Origin: Bradyrhizobium barranii subsp. barranii
GTDB lineage: Bacteria; Pseudomonadota; Alphaproteobacteria; Rhizobiales; Xanthobacteraceae
Reading direction: 5' to 3'
Length of the DNA stretch: 64,000 nt
NCBI RefSeq assembly: GCF_017565645.3
Contig: NZ_CP086136.1
Location: forward strand, 6,431,501 to 6,495,500
The position numbers and the translations under genes are program-made. The notes under the pieces were generated by a model. The model ran no database searches. It was not told the DNA's origin and saw only the letters and a list, made by a program, of their open reading frames with translations. This document shows positions 57,100 to 64,000 of the stretch, piece by piece; position 1 is the first letter of the stretch; the number at the start of each line of letters is the position of its first letter.

Positions 57100-59042
57100 C
57101 AAAACGGAATGTCGTCGTCGAGATCGGTGTCCCAAGGCGCACGCGACTTCGGCAGCGGCGGCGCGATCTGCGCGTTCCACGGAGCCATGGGACGGATCAT
57201 CGCTGCCGGTTTGACGTGCCCAGGCATCACAGCGCGATTGTTGTCGTTCGCGACGGGAGCCGTCTGCCAAGGCTCCGGCCTCGCAGCCACGGCCGCGCGA
57301 TATGCCGCCGCCTCTTGCTGCTTCCCGTTCAGTTCGAAGTTGCGAGCGATCATGTCGTCGCGGCTCGGCGGCGGGGCCGAGACGAACGATTGCGACTGAC
57401 CTTCCGGCGCGATCTCGCCCAGCTTGCGCGCGACGATCTCCCAATGCTTGCCGTTCGCCTTGATCATGATCTCGGCGGTCTCGCGAAGCTCTTTCGCGCG
57501 GTTGAATGTGTCTTGGATCGTGAACGGCGCGTCGTCCTTGCCGCCGTGCTGCCGCCACCACTTCTCGAACCTCACGCGGGCGTAACCCTGATGCTCCGGG
57601 CAAATCCATTCCTTGTGAGAGACGGAGCCGCACAAATATTCGACGCGGATGCTCGGCGTGCCACCCGGCTTGTCGTGCCGATAGAACGTGCGTCGCTTCA
57701 CCGGCACCCAATCGGGCTTCGACGTTGATAGGATCGGCGTCACGTCGGCGGTCTGCTTGATGTTCTTCTCGACATCGCGCTCGAACTTGTGACCGCAGTC
57801 GGGGCACTCGCTAAGACCCGCGAAGATCAGCGAATGGCACGTCGGACATTCCTTCACCGGGGCCTCGCCACCGCCTTTCCCGGGCCTCTTGACCGTGACG
57901 CGATCAATGGGGCCATGGCGTCGGACATTGCCGCCAAAATCGAGAACGAGGCAGTCTTCCTTGCCGTTGCGGATGGACTCTTCGTAAGTGTCGCCCAGGA
58001 GCCGCGTTCCGCGTCCGCACATCTGAACGTAAAGCTGCGTGCTATCCGTCGCGCGCAACAACGCGATCAGGTCGAGGCGCTTGATGTTGGTGCCGGTCGT
58101 GAGCACGCCGAAGTTCGTGACTGACGTGAGTTTGCCGGACTTGAGGTCTTCGAGAATCTGGTTGCGATCACCCTTCTCCATGCCGCCGTGGATCGTCTCG
58201 CACGAATAGCCGCGCTCGCGGATCGCATCGCGGACATTGAATGCGTGCTCAACGCCAGCGCAAAACAGAAGCCATGACCTTCGCGGCCTCTCGTTGCTGG
58301 CGGCGTAGCCAATGATCTCATCGACCGCCGCCTTCGTGATCTCGCCCTGATCGAACACCGCCTTCAGCGACTTGTCGGTGAACTCGCCGCCAGATCGGCG
58401 AAGCTTGCTCAAATCGACCATCGTCTTCGCGGTGGCCGTGGCCTTCGAGACCAGCGGACAGAGGAAGCCCTTCTCGATCAACTCGCGGATCGAGATTTCG
58501 TAAACGATGGCGTCGAACATGGCATCGTCGCCATCCGTGAGCATGCCGGAATTAGTGCGATACGGCGTGGCTGTCAGGCCCAGGATCAACATCTTCGGGT
58601 TGATCAACTTCAGCGCGGCAATGAACTTGCCATACATGGTCTCCGCATCCGGCGGCAGCATGTGCGCTTCGTCGACAATCAGAAGGTCAACGTGCCCGAT
58701 GCGGGCAGCGTGCCGCCACATCGTTTGGATGCCGCCAAAGACGATCTGCGCGTGCGCTTCTCTGCGGCCGAGGCCGGCCGAGAAGATGCCTGCCGGGGCG
58801 AACGGCCAAAGCCCCATAAGTTCGGCGTAGTTCTGTTCGATCAATTCGGAGACGTGCGTAGCCATGACGATGCGCGTCTGCGGCTCGAACCCGATCATCT
58901 CTTCTGTGATGGTACCGAGCACCGGCGACTTGCCGCCGCCGGTGGGGATCACGATGAGCGGGTTGCCGTCCGGTTTCTCGCCCCAATAGTCATAGACAGC
59001 GTCGATTGCGTCGCGCTGATAGTAGCGAAGCTGGAACGGCAT
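57099..59042 (-). CDS. DEAD/DEAH-box SF2 helicase with SSB-like C-terminal tip
   Basis: The 647-residue helicase starts at MPFQLRYYQRDAIDAV (TGATG with the upstream stop). It carries Walker A PTGGGKS (33-39), DEAH (124-127), LGLTATPYR, and motif VI QMCGRGTRL. A zinc ribbon CPTC...CPDCGHKF follows near residue 400-420. The last eight residues DLDDDIPF copy the SSB C-terminal interaction tip. It belongs to the replication/recombination block. The tip is expected to dock host SSB-binding proteins (inference). Confidence 0.9.
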   Translation of the reverse strand: MPFQLRYYQRDAIDAVYDYWGEKPDGNPLIVIPTGGGKSPVLGTITEEMIGFEPQTRIVMATHVSELIEQNYAELMGLWPFAPAGIFSAGLGRREAHAQIVFGGIQTMWRHAARIGHVDLLIVDEAHMLPPDAETMYGKFIAALKLINPKMLILGLTATPYRTNSGMLTDGDDAMFDAIVYEISIRELIEKGFLCPLVSKATATAKTMVDLSKLRRSGGEFTDKSLKAVFDQGEITKAAVDEIIGYAASNERPRRSWLLFCAGVEHAFNVRDAIRERGYSCETIHGGMEKGDRNQILEDLKSGKLTSVTNFGVLTTGTNIKRLDLIALLRATDSTQLYVQMCGRGTRLLGDTYEESIRNGKEDCLVLDFGGNVRRHGPIDRVTVKRPGKGGGEAPVKECPTCHSLIFAGLSECPDCGHKFERDVEKNIKQTADVTPILSTSKPDWVPVKRRTFYRHDKPGGTPSIRVEYLCGSVSHKEWICPEHQGYARVRFEKWWRQHGGKDDAPFTIQDTFNRAKELRETAEIMIKANGKHWEIVARKLGEIAPEGQSQSFVSAPPPSRDDMIARNFELNGKQQEAAAYRAAVAARPEPWQTAPVANDNNRAVMPGHVKPAAMIRPMAPWNAQIAPPLPKSRAPWDTDLDDDIPF

Positions 59043-59677
59043 CAGAGGGCAGCCCCAAACAGTGAGTTGTCGTTGGCTGCGCGAGCCGGATGGCCGGGCA
59101 GATGAAACAGGTTCGGGGTGCCGCCGGTCTTGCCGACTTCGTTGCCCCATTGGTGCCAACCGGCGCGAGCGTGGCGCGCGAACAGTTCGATGTACGGGCC
59201 ATCGAGCAGGCGTTCGATTCGGTTGTAAGCTTCGAGCGGCTTGGCCGAGTGCTCGCCGCGCGGCGCGAGGATGGTCTTCTCGCTTGGATCGAGATCAAGG
59301 ATCAGGCGCTCGACGCCCTTGCCGTTGCGCTTCGGTTTACCGCGCGTGCCGAACAGGCAAATCTCAGGATTGGCGCGCGTCCAATACCCCATGCCCATAT
59401 GCGGGCGCAGGCCACGCCCGACCTTCACGTAGTAGAAGAGCACCGTCTTGTAGGTGAAGCCCCACTCGGTTAGCACCTTAATGCCTTCGTCGATCATCGT
59501 GTCGATGACCCAAAGGCCGCACGCCGCGTCTTCCGGCACGATCTGGCGAACAGGCAGCGCCTTGATCTCGTCAAGCGGCATGCATTCATAGTGCTCTTCG
59601 GGCGAGCGATCCTTGCCTTCCTCGCTCCACGTCTCGAACTGCCAAGCCGGGTCGGCGTAGACGAACGGAAAGCTCAC
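59042..59677 (-). CDS. MT-A70 family adenine-N6 DNA methyltransferase
   Basis: The 211-residue methyltransferase has its DPPW-type motif as YADPAWQFETW (DPAW at residues 9-12). It also has LWVIDTMIDEGIKVLTEWGF, VKVGRGLRPHMGMGYWTRAN and ELFARHARAGWHQWGNE. It belongs to the MT-A70/Ime4-like group of phage adenine methyltransferases. The Pro-to-Ala change in the motif is tolerated in known phage members. It would protect phage DNA or alter host regulation. Start overlaps the GcrA-like gene stop. Confidence 0.85.
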   Translation of the reverse strand: MSFPFVYADPAWQFETWSEEGKDRSPEEHYECMPLDEIKALPVRQIVPEDAACGLWVIDTMIDEGIKVLTEWGFTYKTVLFYYVKVGRGLRPHMGMGYWTRANPEICLFGTRGKPKRNGKGVERLILDLDPSEKTILAPRGEHSAKPLEAYNRIERLLDGPYIELFARHARAGWHQWGNEVGKTGGTPNLFHLPGHPARAANDNSLFGAAL

Positions 59678-59931
59678 TGAAGAACCTCCGTCAGATCGGG
59701 CTCATGGTCGGTGTCGTTGTCGATCGAGGCCGCTGACAGATCGAAGAAACTGATCTTCGCCTTCTTGACCGGTTGATGGGTCGCCTTGTGGTGGCAGTCA
59801 CAGTACGACTTGTCGTTGGTCGTCGGAGCGCCACAGACGAAGCCGTACATGCCGGATTGCCCAGGCAGGAAGTACATGCACTGACCCTTCTTCGTTTCGG
59901 CAAAGCGGGTCTTGAACGAATAGGCTGACAT
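59674..59931 (-). CDS. GcrA-like zinc-motif protein
   Basis: The 85-residue protein has GQCMYFLPGQSGMYGFVCGAP, then SYCDCHHKATHQP. This is close to the C-terminal GcrA signature (C-x-W/F-P ... F-x-F/V-C-G ... Y-C-x-x-H). It lacks the N-terminal sigma-binding and DNA-binding parts of full GcrA. GcrA is the alphaproteobacterial methylation-sensitive cell-cycle regulator. A phage mimic or fragment next to an adenine methyltransferase is suggestive. The assignment rests on the Cys/His pattern. Confidence 0.5.
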   Translation of the reverse strand: MSAYSFKTRFAETKKGQCMYFLPGQSGMYGFVCGAPTTNDKSYCDCHHKATHQPVKKAKISFFDLSAASIDNDTDHEPDLTEVLQ

Positions 59932-59936
59932 GCGCG

Positions 59937-61048
59937 TTACTCCCCCTGCGCTGCGTAGTGGTCGGTGAGCTTGATGAACTCGGCGAAGCTGATCTCTTCG
60001 CAGAGGGGTTCGGTGTCGCGAGGATCGGGTTCGCCGGGGAGCGTGGCGAACAGGCTGCCGCTTTCGGGGTGGTGCCAGTAGCGACGCTCGGGCTCAGGCT
60101 TCACGCCATCGCGCCACTCGCGGCCGTCATGCAGCGTGTAAAGCGCCCACTCTTCTTCATCGCTCGCGTCGATCAATTCGCCTGGGACAAGCGATGGGAG
60201 AAAGAGATGCGCGGGACACGCCTGCTTCTGCTCGGCGAGCGCGAGCGGCTTGTTCCAACGGGCACACGACCAAGCAGCGTCGCCGAACATCTCGGGCGTC
60301 GCGTGGATGCAGGTCCGGCACGAAATGCGAGCGAACGAATGCTCATGACAGTTGGCGAGATGGTTGCACATCGTCCGGCACTTGAAGGCCATCTTCGCGT
60401 TGGGATCGTCGTGCAGACGCGGCGGCGGGTTCGCGTACTTGATGATCCGTTCGGCGCGAGCGAGCAGCCGGATCGCTTCCGCGTGGTCCGTCTCGATACG
60501 CTCGCAATGGACTTCGCCGGTGTTCTTGTTGCGGCAGATGTAAAGGCCGCGTTCGAAGCCGAAGAGATGGCAATAGGTGTTCAACTGAACCCAATGCGTG
60601 AAGTAGCCCTCGCGGACTCCGAGCTTCTTCACCTTCTCCCAATAGGTGTCCTTCATCGACTTGGCTTCGACAACGTGCCAAGTCTTTGGAGCTTCCGGCA
60701 GGCCGAGCACCTTGCCGTCCGTCTTGCCGCGAACGTGGCCCGAGATCGCCGTTGCGCGATACTGCTTGCCGCGCGGTCGAACTCGTCCACTTCGCAGCCG
60801 ATCATGCGCAGCGCATTGAGCAGCCGCGTCTCTTCGATCTCGCCGGTCTCGAACGTGATGGCCTTCAGTCCGTCGATCACTTCGGGCTTCGAAGCCCAGC
60901 GGAAGGTGTACCAAAGCGCGCGCTCGCACTCTTCGCCTAGCAGCGAGATCGAGATGCCGAGAGAGTCCCAAGCTTGGCTGCGCGACTTTGCATAGGCCGC
61001 ATAGATGGCTTCGGTGGTGGCGCTAAACGGTCTCGGCAGCGGGGCCAT
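59937..61048 (-). pseudogene. PD-(D/E)XK recombination nuclease, frameshifted
   Basis: Two frames together make one RecB/Cas4-like phage exonuclease of about 370 residues. The first runs from MAPLPRPFSATTEAIYAAYA to LRMIGCEVDEFDR. The second continues RGKQYRATAISGHVRGKTDG, then WHVVEAKSM (D...E-x-K active site) and a Cys-rich C-terminal cluster (CRTMCNHLANC, CRTCIH). An extra GC dinucleotide at about 60771-60776 separates them. If real, the nuclease is lost in this prophage. Confidence 0.78.
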
Positions 61049-61152
61049 CAGGCAAGCCTCTATCGTTCGCGCCGAAGCGCGTTTTGCAGACTGAAATGTC
61101 AGGGGGGGGAGGAAGAAGGTGCCGGGGCCGAAGCCCCGGCGTTAGTCGCGTC

Positions 61153-61743
61153 TTAGGCGGTGCGCTGCCAAGGCATCTGCCGACCACCGCCACCGGCGGC
61201 GGGCGCGGGCTTCGTCGCCTGGGTGGAGGTCGCCTGGGTCTGCTTGACGTTGTCGTTGGCGGCCGAGTTGGCCTTCACGTTGTCGTTCGCAGCGGCCTTG
61301 CTCGGCGGCGGCTCGTTCGCGTTGCCCGCATGGATGAACTTCTTCACCGTCATGCGTTCCTTGTCGCTGCCGTCGCGCCCCTTGTAGGACTCGACATCGA
61401 GATCGGCATAGAACGGCTGGAACAGAAGCTGATCGGTGTCGGTCAGGTTGGCCTTGCCGATGCCGGTCGCTTCGGCGAGCGCCGCCAACTGAGCCTGACC
61501 GATCTTCTGCGCGGTCACGGTCTGATGGGTGACGTTGATGTTGCCGAAGATTTTCACGCCAGCGAAATCGCCCTCGACGACTTCCGCCTTGTACTCGAAC
61601 AGATCGCCGGTGTTCTTCGAGTTACGCTTGACCTCGCCTTCGACGATGTTGAGCAGATAACGGTCGCGCGGGATGATTTGTCCGCCGCCGCCTTCTGCGT
61701 CCTTTTCGTTCACGTCGGCGAGGCTCACGTTCAGTTGTGCCAT
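61153..61743 (-). CDS. DUF669 family phage protein, probable ssDNA-binding
   Basis: The 196-residue protein has the DUF669 layout: IPRDRYLLNIVEGEVKRNSK, then KIFGNINVTHQTVTAQKIGQ and a disordered Asn/Ala/Gln tail with two AANDNVK repeats. DUF669 proteins are encoded beside Sak-type annealing proteins and are thought to bind single-stranded DNA. The end is preceded by a G-rich stretch. Confidence 0.82.
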   Translation of the reverse strand: MAQLNVSLADVNEKDAEGGGGQIIPRDRYLLNIVEGEVKRNSKNTGDLFEYKAEVVEGDFAGVKIFGNINVTHQTVTAQKIGQAQLAALAEATGIGKANLTDTDQLLFQPFYADLDVESYKGRDGSDKERMTVKKFIHAGNANEPPPSKAAANDNVKANSAANDNVKQTQATSTQATKPAPAAGGGGRQMPWQRTA

Positions 61744-61786
61744 GTTTATCTCCTATGGCGTTCGAGTGTTCGGTGATGGTTGGTGG

Positions 61787-62569
61787 TTAGGCGGCTTCAG
61801 CGAGAGGCGCAGGCAGGAACTTGGCGAGCGCCGCGTAGCCTTCGCCCTTCTTGAACTGCAACTCCGGGGGCATGCTGAAGCGGTTGCCAGCGATGAAACC
61901 GGGGCGCTCTTCGAGGAACATCCAACGCGCGCCGCCGCCTTCAGCGTGCGTAAGCTGCTTGTTGAAGCCCGCATCGACCTTCTTGATCGAAGCCTTGAAG
62001 TTGAGGAACGCGATCACGTCGCTGTTCGCCTCGATGATGTCGGCCGCGTCCTTGTGCAGGTTGACGCGATAGCGCGAGTACGGGTCGGTCGTCGGCGATT
62101 CGAAGCGGCTGATATCGCAGTGACCGAGTTGCACCACGGCCATCTGGCGATGCGAGCGCAGCGTCATGATGCCGTCGATGTATTCGAGGAAGATCGTCGC
62201 CGCGATCTTGTAGCCCTTGCCATAGCCGGGCTCTTCGATGGTCTTCCAACCGTTGCGGGCGCACGCTTCGGCGCGGATGATGTTCTCCAAGCCGGTCGTC
62301 GAGTCGAAGATCGCCGTGGCGTAGTTGTGCTCTTCGTTGACGAGCGCGCCGATGGCTTCGCAGAGGTCGTTGTAGTTGCGGACTTCGATGGTGTCCGCGA
62401 CGATGCCCGCCGGGACGCTTTCGCCAGCCGCCGTCTGAATGAACACCGGACGCGGAAACTCCGCAGCCAGCGACGACTTGCCGATCTTCGGCACGCCATA
62501 GATCGTGATGATCGGTTGGTCTTCGGCAGCCGACTTCTTCTTGACGCTGCCCTTCAGTGAGATTGCCAT
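61787..62569 (-). CDS. Sak4-like RecA-fold ATPase
   Basis: The 260-residue P-loop protein has Walker A YGVPKIGKSSLAAEFP (about residues 24-39). Walker B is YATAIFDSTTG, and QMAVVQLGHCDISRFE and a NSDVIAFLNFKASIK block follow. These match phage Sak4/AAA_24 ATPases that support single-strand annealing recombination. It is coupled with the DUF669 and exonuclease genes. Confidence 0.82.
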   Translation of the reverse strand: MAISLKGSVKKKSAAEDQPIITIYGVPKIGKSSLAAEFPRPVFIQTAAGESVPAGIVADTIEVRNYNDLCEAIGALVNEEHNYATAIFDSTTGLENIIRAEACARNGWKTIEEPGYGKGYKIAATIFLEYIDGIMTLRSHRQMAVVQLGHCDISRFESPTTDPYSRYRVNLHKDAADIIEANSDVIAFLNFKASIKKVDAGFNKQLTHAEGGGARWMFLEERPGFIAGNRFSMPPELQFKKGEGYAALAKFLPAPLAEAA

Positions 62570-62581
62570 GCGGCTCCCCGG

Positions 62582-62941
62582 TTAGTGCTCGACGGCGTCG
62601 AGCTTCAAAGTCTTCGTCCAGACAAGCCGGTAGCCGGTGCGATTGATCGTCTCGATCTTCACGGAATGGGGCTCGGTCTTCGACCGGATGCGCGACATGA
62701 ACATCGCGACGCTGTGATCCGGGCGATCTTCAGTGCCGTACAGAACGAGCATCGCCATCTCTTTCGTGACGGTGTCGTTCGCGAGCAGAGACAAGAAGAG
62801 ATCACGTTCCTTGGGGGTCAACCGCCAGTTGGTGGGCAGAGCGGCGGACGCGCGCATAGAGTTGCGCAGATCGGCGAATCTCTGTTCGAGCGCCCCGACG
62901 CGCGCGACCAGTGCCTCTTTCGTTTCGTTAACCAATTCCAT
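62582..62941 (-). CDS. Winged-helix (OmpR/PhoB-type) DNA-binding protein
   Basis: The 119-residue protein starts at MELVNETKEALVARVGALEQ with a coiled-coil. A Trans_reg_C-type winged helix follows: LTPKERDLFLSLLANDTVTK, FMSRIRSKTEPHSVKIETIN, RTGYRLV. It lacks a receiver domain. It is the first gene of the leftward early operon, immediately under operator-like sites, and may be the early activator or Cro-like switch. Confidence 0.75.
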   Translation of the reverse strand: MELVNETKEALVARVGALEQRFADLRNSMRASAALPTNWRLTPKERDLFLSLLANDTVTKEMAMLVLYGTEDRPDHSVAMFMSRIRSKTEPHSVKIETINRTGYRLVWTKTLKLDAVEH

Positions 62942-62953
62942 CCGTCGATACCG

Positions 62954-63100
62954 CTTGACATCCGTCGCCCATCCGGCTTTATGCCGAATCGGTTGGCAAC
63001 TTTTCCGTGAAACCGCTGAACTTTCGGTAACGGACGGAGTTAGGGATGTCAACGGATCGCAACGGATGAAGAACATAATTCATCGAACGATCCGTCGCCG
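62954..63100. promoter_or_regulatory. Leftward early control region with operator repeats
   Basis: The main operator CAACGGATCGCAACGGATG (63050-63068; the match extends three bases left) contains two ACGGAT half-sites in tandem. On the minus strand its edge forms TTGACA (63052-63047) with TACCGA 17 bases on, a weak sigma70 promoter toward the early operon. Related words CATCCGTCGC at 62959 and ATCCGTCGC at 63090 add further sites. The repressor gene starts to the right. Confidence 0.65.
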
Positions 63101-63177
63101 GACATTGGTAACAGGGCATTTGGGTCGTCGAGTGGCGATCCCGAGACAGCTAGTTTAGAGATTAAGGGGCTATCGGA

Positions 63178-63906
63178 ATGGTGATCAGCAAAGTGCGTAG
63201 GGGGTTGGGAATGAAGTCGCGAGCAGATGAGAAGCGCGCCAAAGCGCATCCGGCGCTCGAAACCATCAAGGCGAGGATTGCGGAACGTCTAGTGGCCGCC
63301 GGACTATCGGGAAGAGAGGCTTCGGTTCGAGCGAAGTTGGGACTCACATACGCGAACGACATCCTTTCGGGACGTTCGCTCAATCCAACACGCGAAACAC
63401 TCGCTAAGCTTGGAACTGTTTTAGACACCGACGCAGACTATTTCTTCGGGACTCAGGCCAGCCCACGAAACCTTCCCCCTTCCAACCCACTCCCAATGCG
63501 TGAGTCGGCCGCGCCGGAAGCGCCCTCGCCCGCTGGAACGATTCCATTGTTCCAGATCGGCTTGACCGATCCTGATGGCTTCTTCCCCCTGAGGCCGGAT
63601 CGTCGGACAGCATGGACCTCGTCGGTCACTTCGAGTCGCGATGCCTACGCCATCACTGTTCCCGACGACTGCATGGCTCCGCGCTACCGAATCGGTGAAG
63701 TCGTCCTCGTGAGCCCGAGCAAGCCCGTGGTGCATGGAGGCTTCGCGCTAGTGCGGCAGACTGACGACCGCGTTGCGATTCGTCAGATCGTCACCATCGC
63801 AACCGACAAGATCACAGTGCGGTGCCTCAACGGGGAAGCCGACATCGACATCCCCCGTTCCCAGGTGAAGGCGCTGGAACGCATCATCGGTTCTTGTGAA
63901 TTTTAG
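63178..63906 (+). CDS. XRE-family prophage repressor with degenerate S24 domain
   Basis: The 242-residue CI/LexA-like protein has an N-terminal HTH (AGLSGREASVRAKLGLTYAN, then ILSGRSLNPTRETLAKLG), a linker, and a C-terminal S24 domain (residues about 120-242). In the catalytic positions the Ser is Cys (DDCMAP, C165) and the Lys is Arg (VAIRQI, R202), so self-cleavage is doubtful. A start at MKSRADEK is an alternative. It lies between two mirrored operators and most likely controls both outward operons. Confidence 0.88.
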   Translation: MVISKVRRGLGMKSRADEKRAKAHPALETIKARIAERLVAAGLSGREASVRAKLGLTYANDILSGRSLNPTRETLAKLGTVLDTDADYFFGTQASPRNLPPSNPLPMRESAAPEAPSPAGTIPLFQIGLTDPDGFFPLRPDRRTAWTSSVTSSRDAYAITVPDDCMAPRYRIGEVVLVSPSKPVVHGGFALVRQTDDRVAIRQIVTIATDKITVRCLNGEADIDIPRSQVKALERIIGSCEF

Positions 63907-63937
63907 TTTGAATTAGTTCGATTGTTTTGTCCGTTGC

Positions 63938-63982
63938 CATCCGTCGCAATCCGTTGACATAACGGATAGAAGCCCATATGGT
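63938..63982 (+). promoter_or_regulatory. Rightward operator-promoter
   Basis: CATCCGTCGCAATCCGTTGA and the following CAT form the mirror image of the left operator (21 of 23 bases identical on opposite strands). It overlaps TTGACA at 63954-63959, which has TATGGT 17 bases downstream (63977-63982), a good sigma70 promoter pointing out of the window. It probably drives the rightward early genes, with the repressor binding over the -35. Confidence 0.75.
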
Positions 63983-64000
63983 CCGTTGCTGCTCGGGAGA

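Larger units (their letters stand above)
9011..64000. mobile_element. Mosaic prophage: lambda-like head, P2-like contractile tail (continues right)
   Basis: A near-complete set of virion genes lies in one minus-strand block: Nu1/GpA terminase, portal, S49 protease, decoration and E-type capsid proteins, baseplate V/W/J/I, sheath, tube, gpE/E', tape measure, U, X, D, endolysin and spanins. A cargo segment, an early replication block and a repressor follow. No integrase, tRNA or attachment repeat is visible. The left limit is set at the last coupled phage gene, and the right end lies outside the window. An IS21 insertion in the tail operon and several frameshifts suggest a decaying copy. Confidence 0.93.

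Noticed and set aside
62954..62985. TTGACA-18-TTATGC as a rightward promoter of the repressor
   Set aside because: It lies more than 190 bases upstream of the repressor start, inside the early leader, and its -10 is weak. It is better read as an operator-like site.

Overview
The window reads as a stretch of an alphaproteobacterial chromosome, most likely a Bradyrhizobium-type symbiont. This is an inference from four things: high GC with alphaproteobacterial codon use, a DUF1326/DUF2182 gene pair, a GcrA-like zinc protein, and above all a TtsI-type 'tts box' in front of a repeat-rich type III effector-like gene. Most of the window (about 9 kb to beyond the right edge) is one large prophage. 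No integrase or attachment site is visible, so the prophage very probably continues past base 64000.

Left flank (1-9 kb): the end of a DUF1326 gene, a DUF2182 membrane protein, an IS21-family element that has lost its istA-side end, a small exported Cys-rich protein, an intact IS256-family element with a 9-bp target duplication, a conserved zinc-ribbon-tailed protein, and a compact cassette of a ComEC-like metallo-beta-lactamase-fold protein with a membrane protein and a damaged third ORF.

Prophage late region (9-42 kb, all on the minus strand and read from right to left): dNMP kinase, small terminase subunit, a 59-residue Cys protein, large terminase, an HTH protein, gpW-type connector, lambda-type portal, S49 protease/scaffold, decoration protein, E-type capsid, head completion proteins, then baseplate V, W, J and I, tail fibre genes, sheath, tube, gpE/gpE', tape measure, U, X, D, a membrane-anchored amidase endolysin, spanin-like proteins, a phosphoesterase, and finally a spike-base-like protein with an SGNH hydrolase. 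The phage therefore has a lambda-like head on a P2-like contractile tail. Most genes are coupled by ATGA, GTGA or TGATG overlaps. A second IS21-family element sits exactly between tail gene I and the next gene, so this copy is probably defective.

Cargo region (42-48 kb): the effector-like gene with its tts box, a minor-tail-Z-like gene, a VRR-NUC nuclease, a DUF2971 gene that interrupts a second tail-Z-like gene, and several remnants (a methyltransferase, an exported protein, two small host-type proteins).

Early and control regions (48-64 kb): a plus-strand cassette of small genes (HTH, coiled coil, HNH, lytic transglycosylase, membrane proteins) starts opposite a minus-strand regulator-like gene across an AT-rich inverted repeat. 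The minus-strand replication and recombination operon holds a wHTH regulator, a Sak4-like ATPase, a DUF669 protein, a PD-(D/E)XK nuclease (frameshifted), a GcrA-like protein, an MT-A70 methyltransferase, a helicase with an SSB-like tip, a HicA-like protein, DUF6511, and a primase-polymerase/DUF3987 protein. At the right edge an XRE/S24 repressor gene is flanked by two mirrored, nearly identical operators, each overlapping an outward-facing TTGACA.

Several genes in the cargo and early regions appear frameshifted, often in short homopolymers. This means either decay of the prophage or sequencing error. Reads over those sites would decide.
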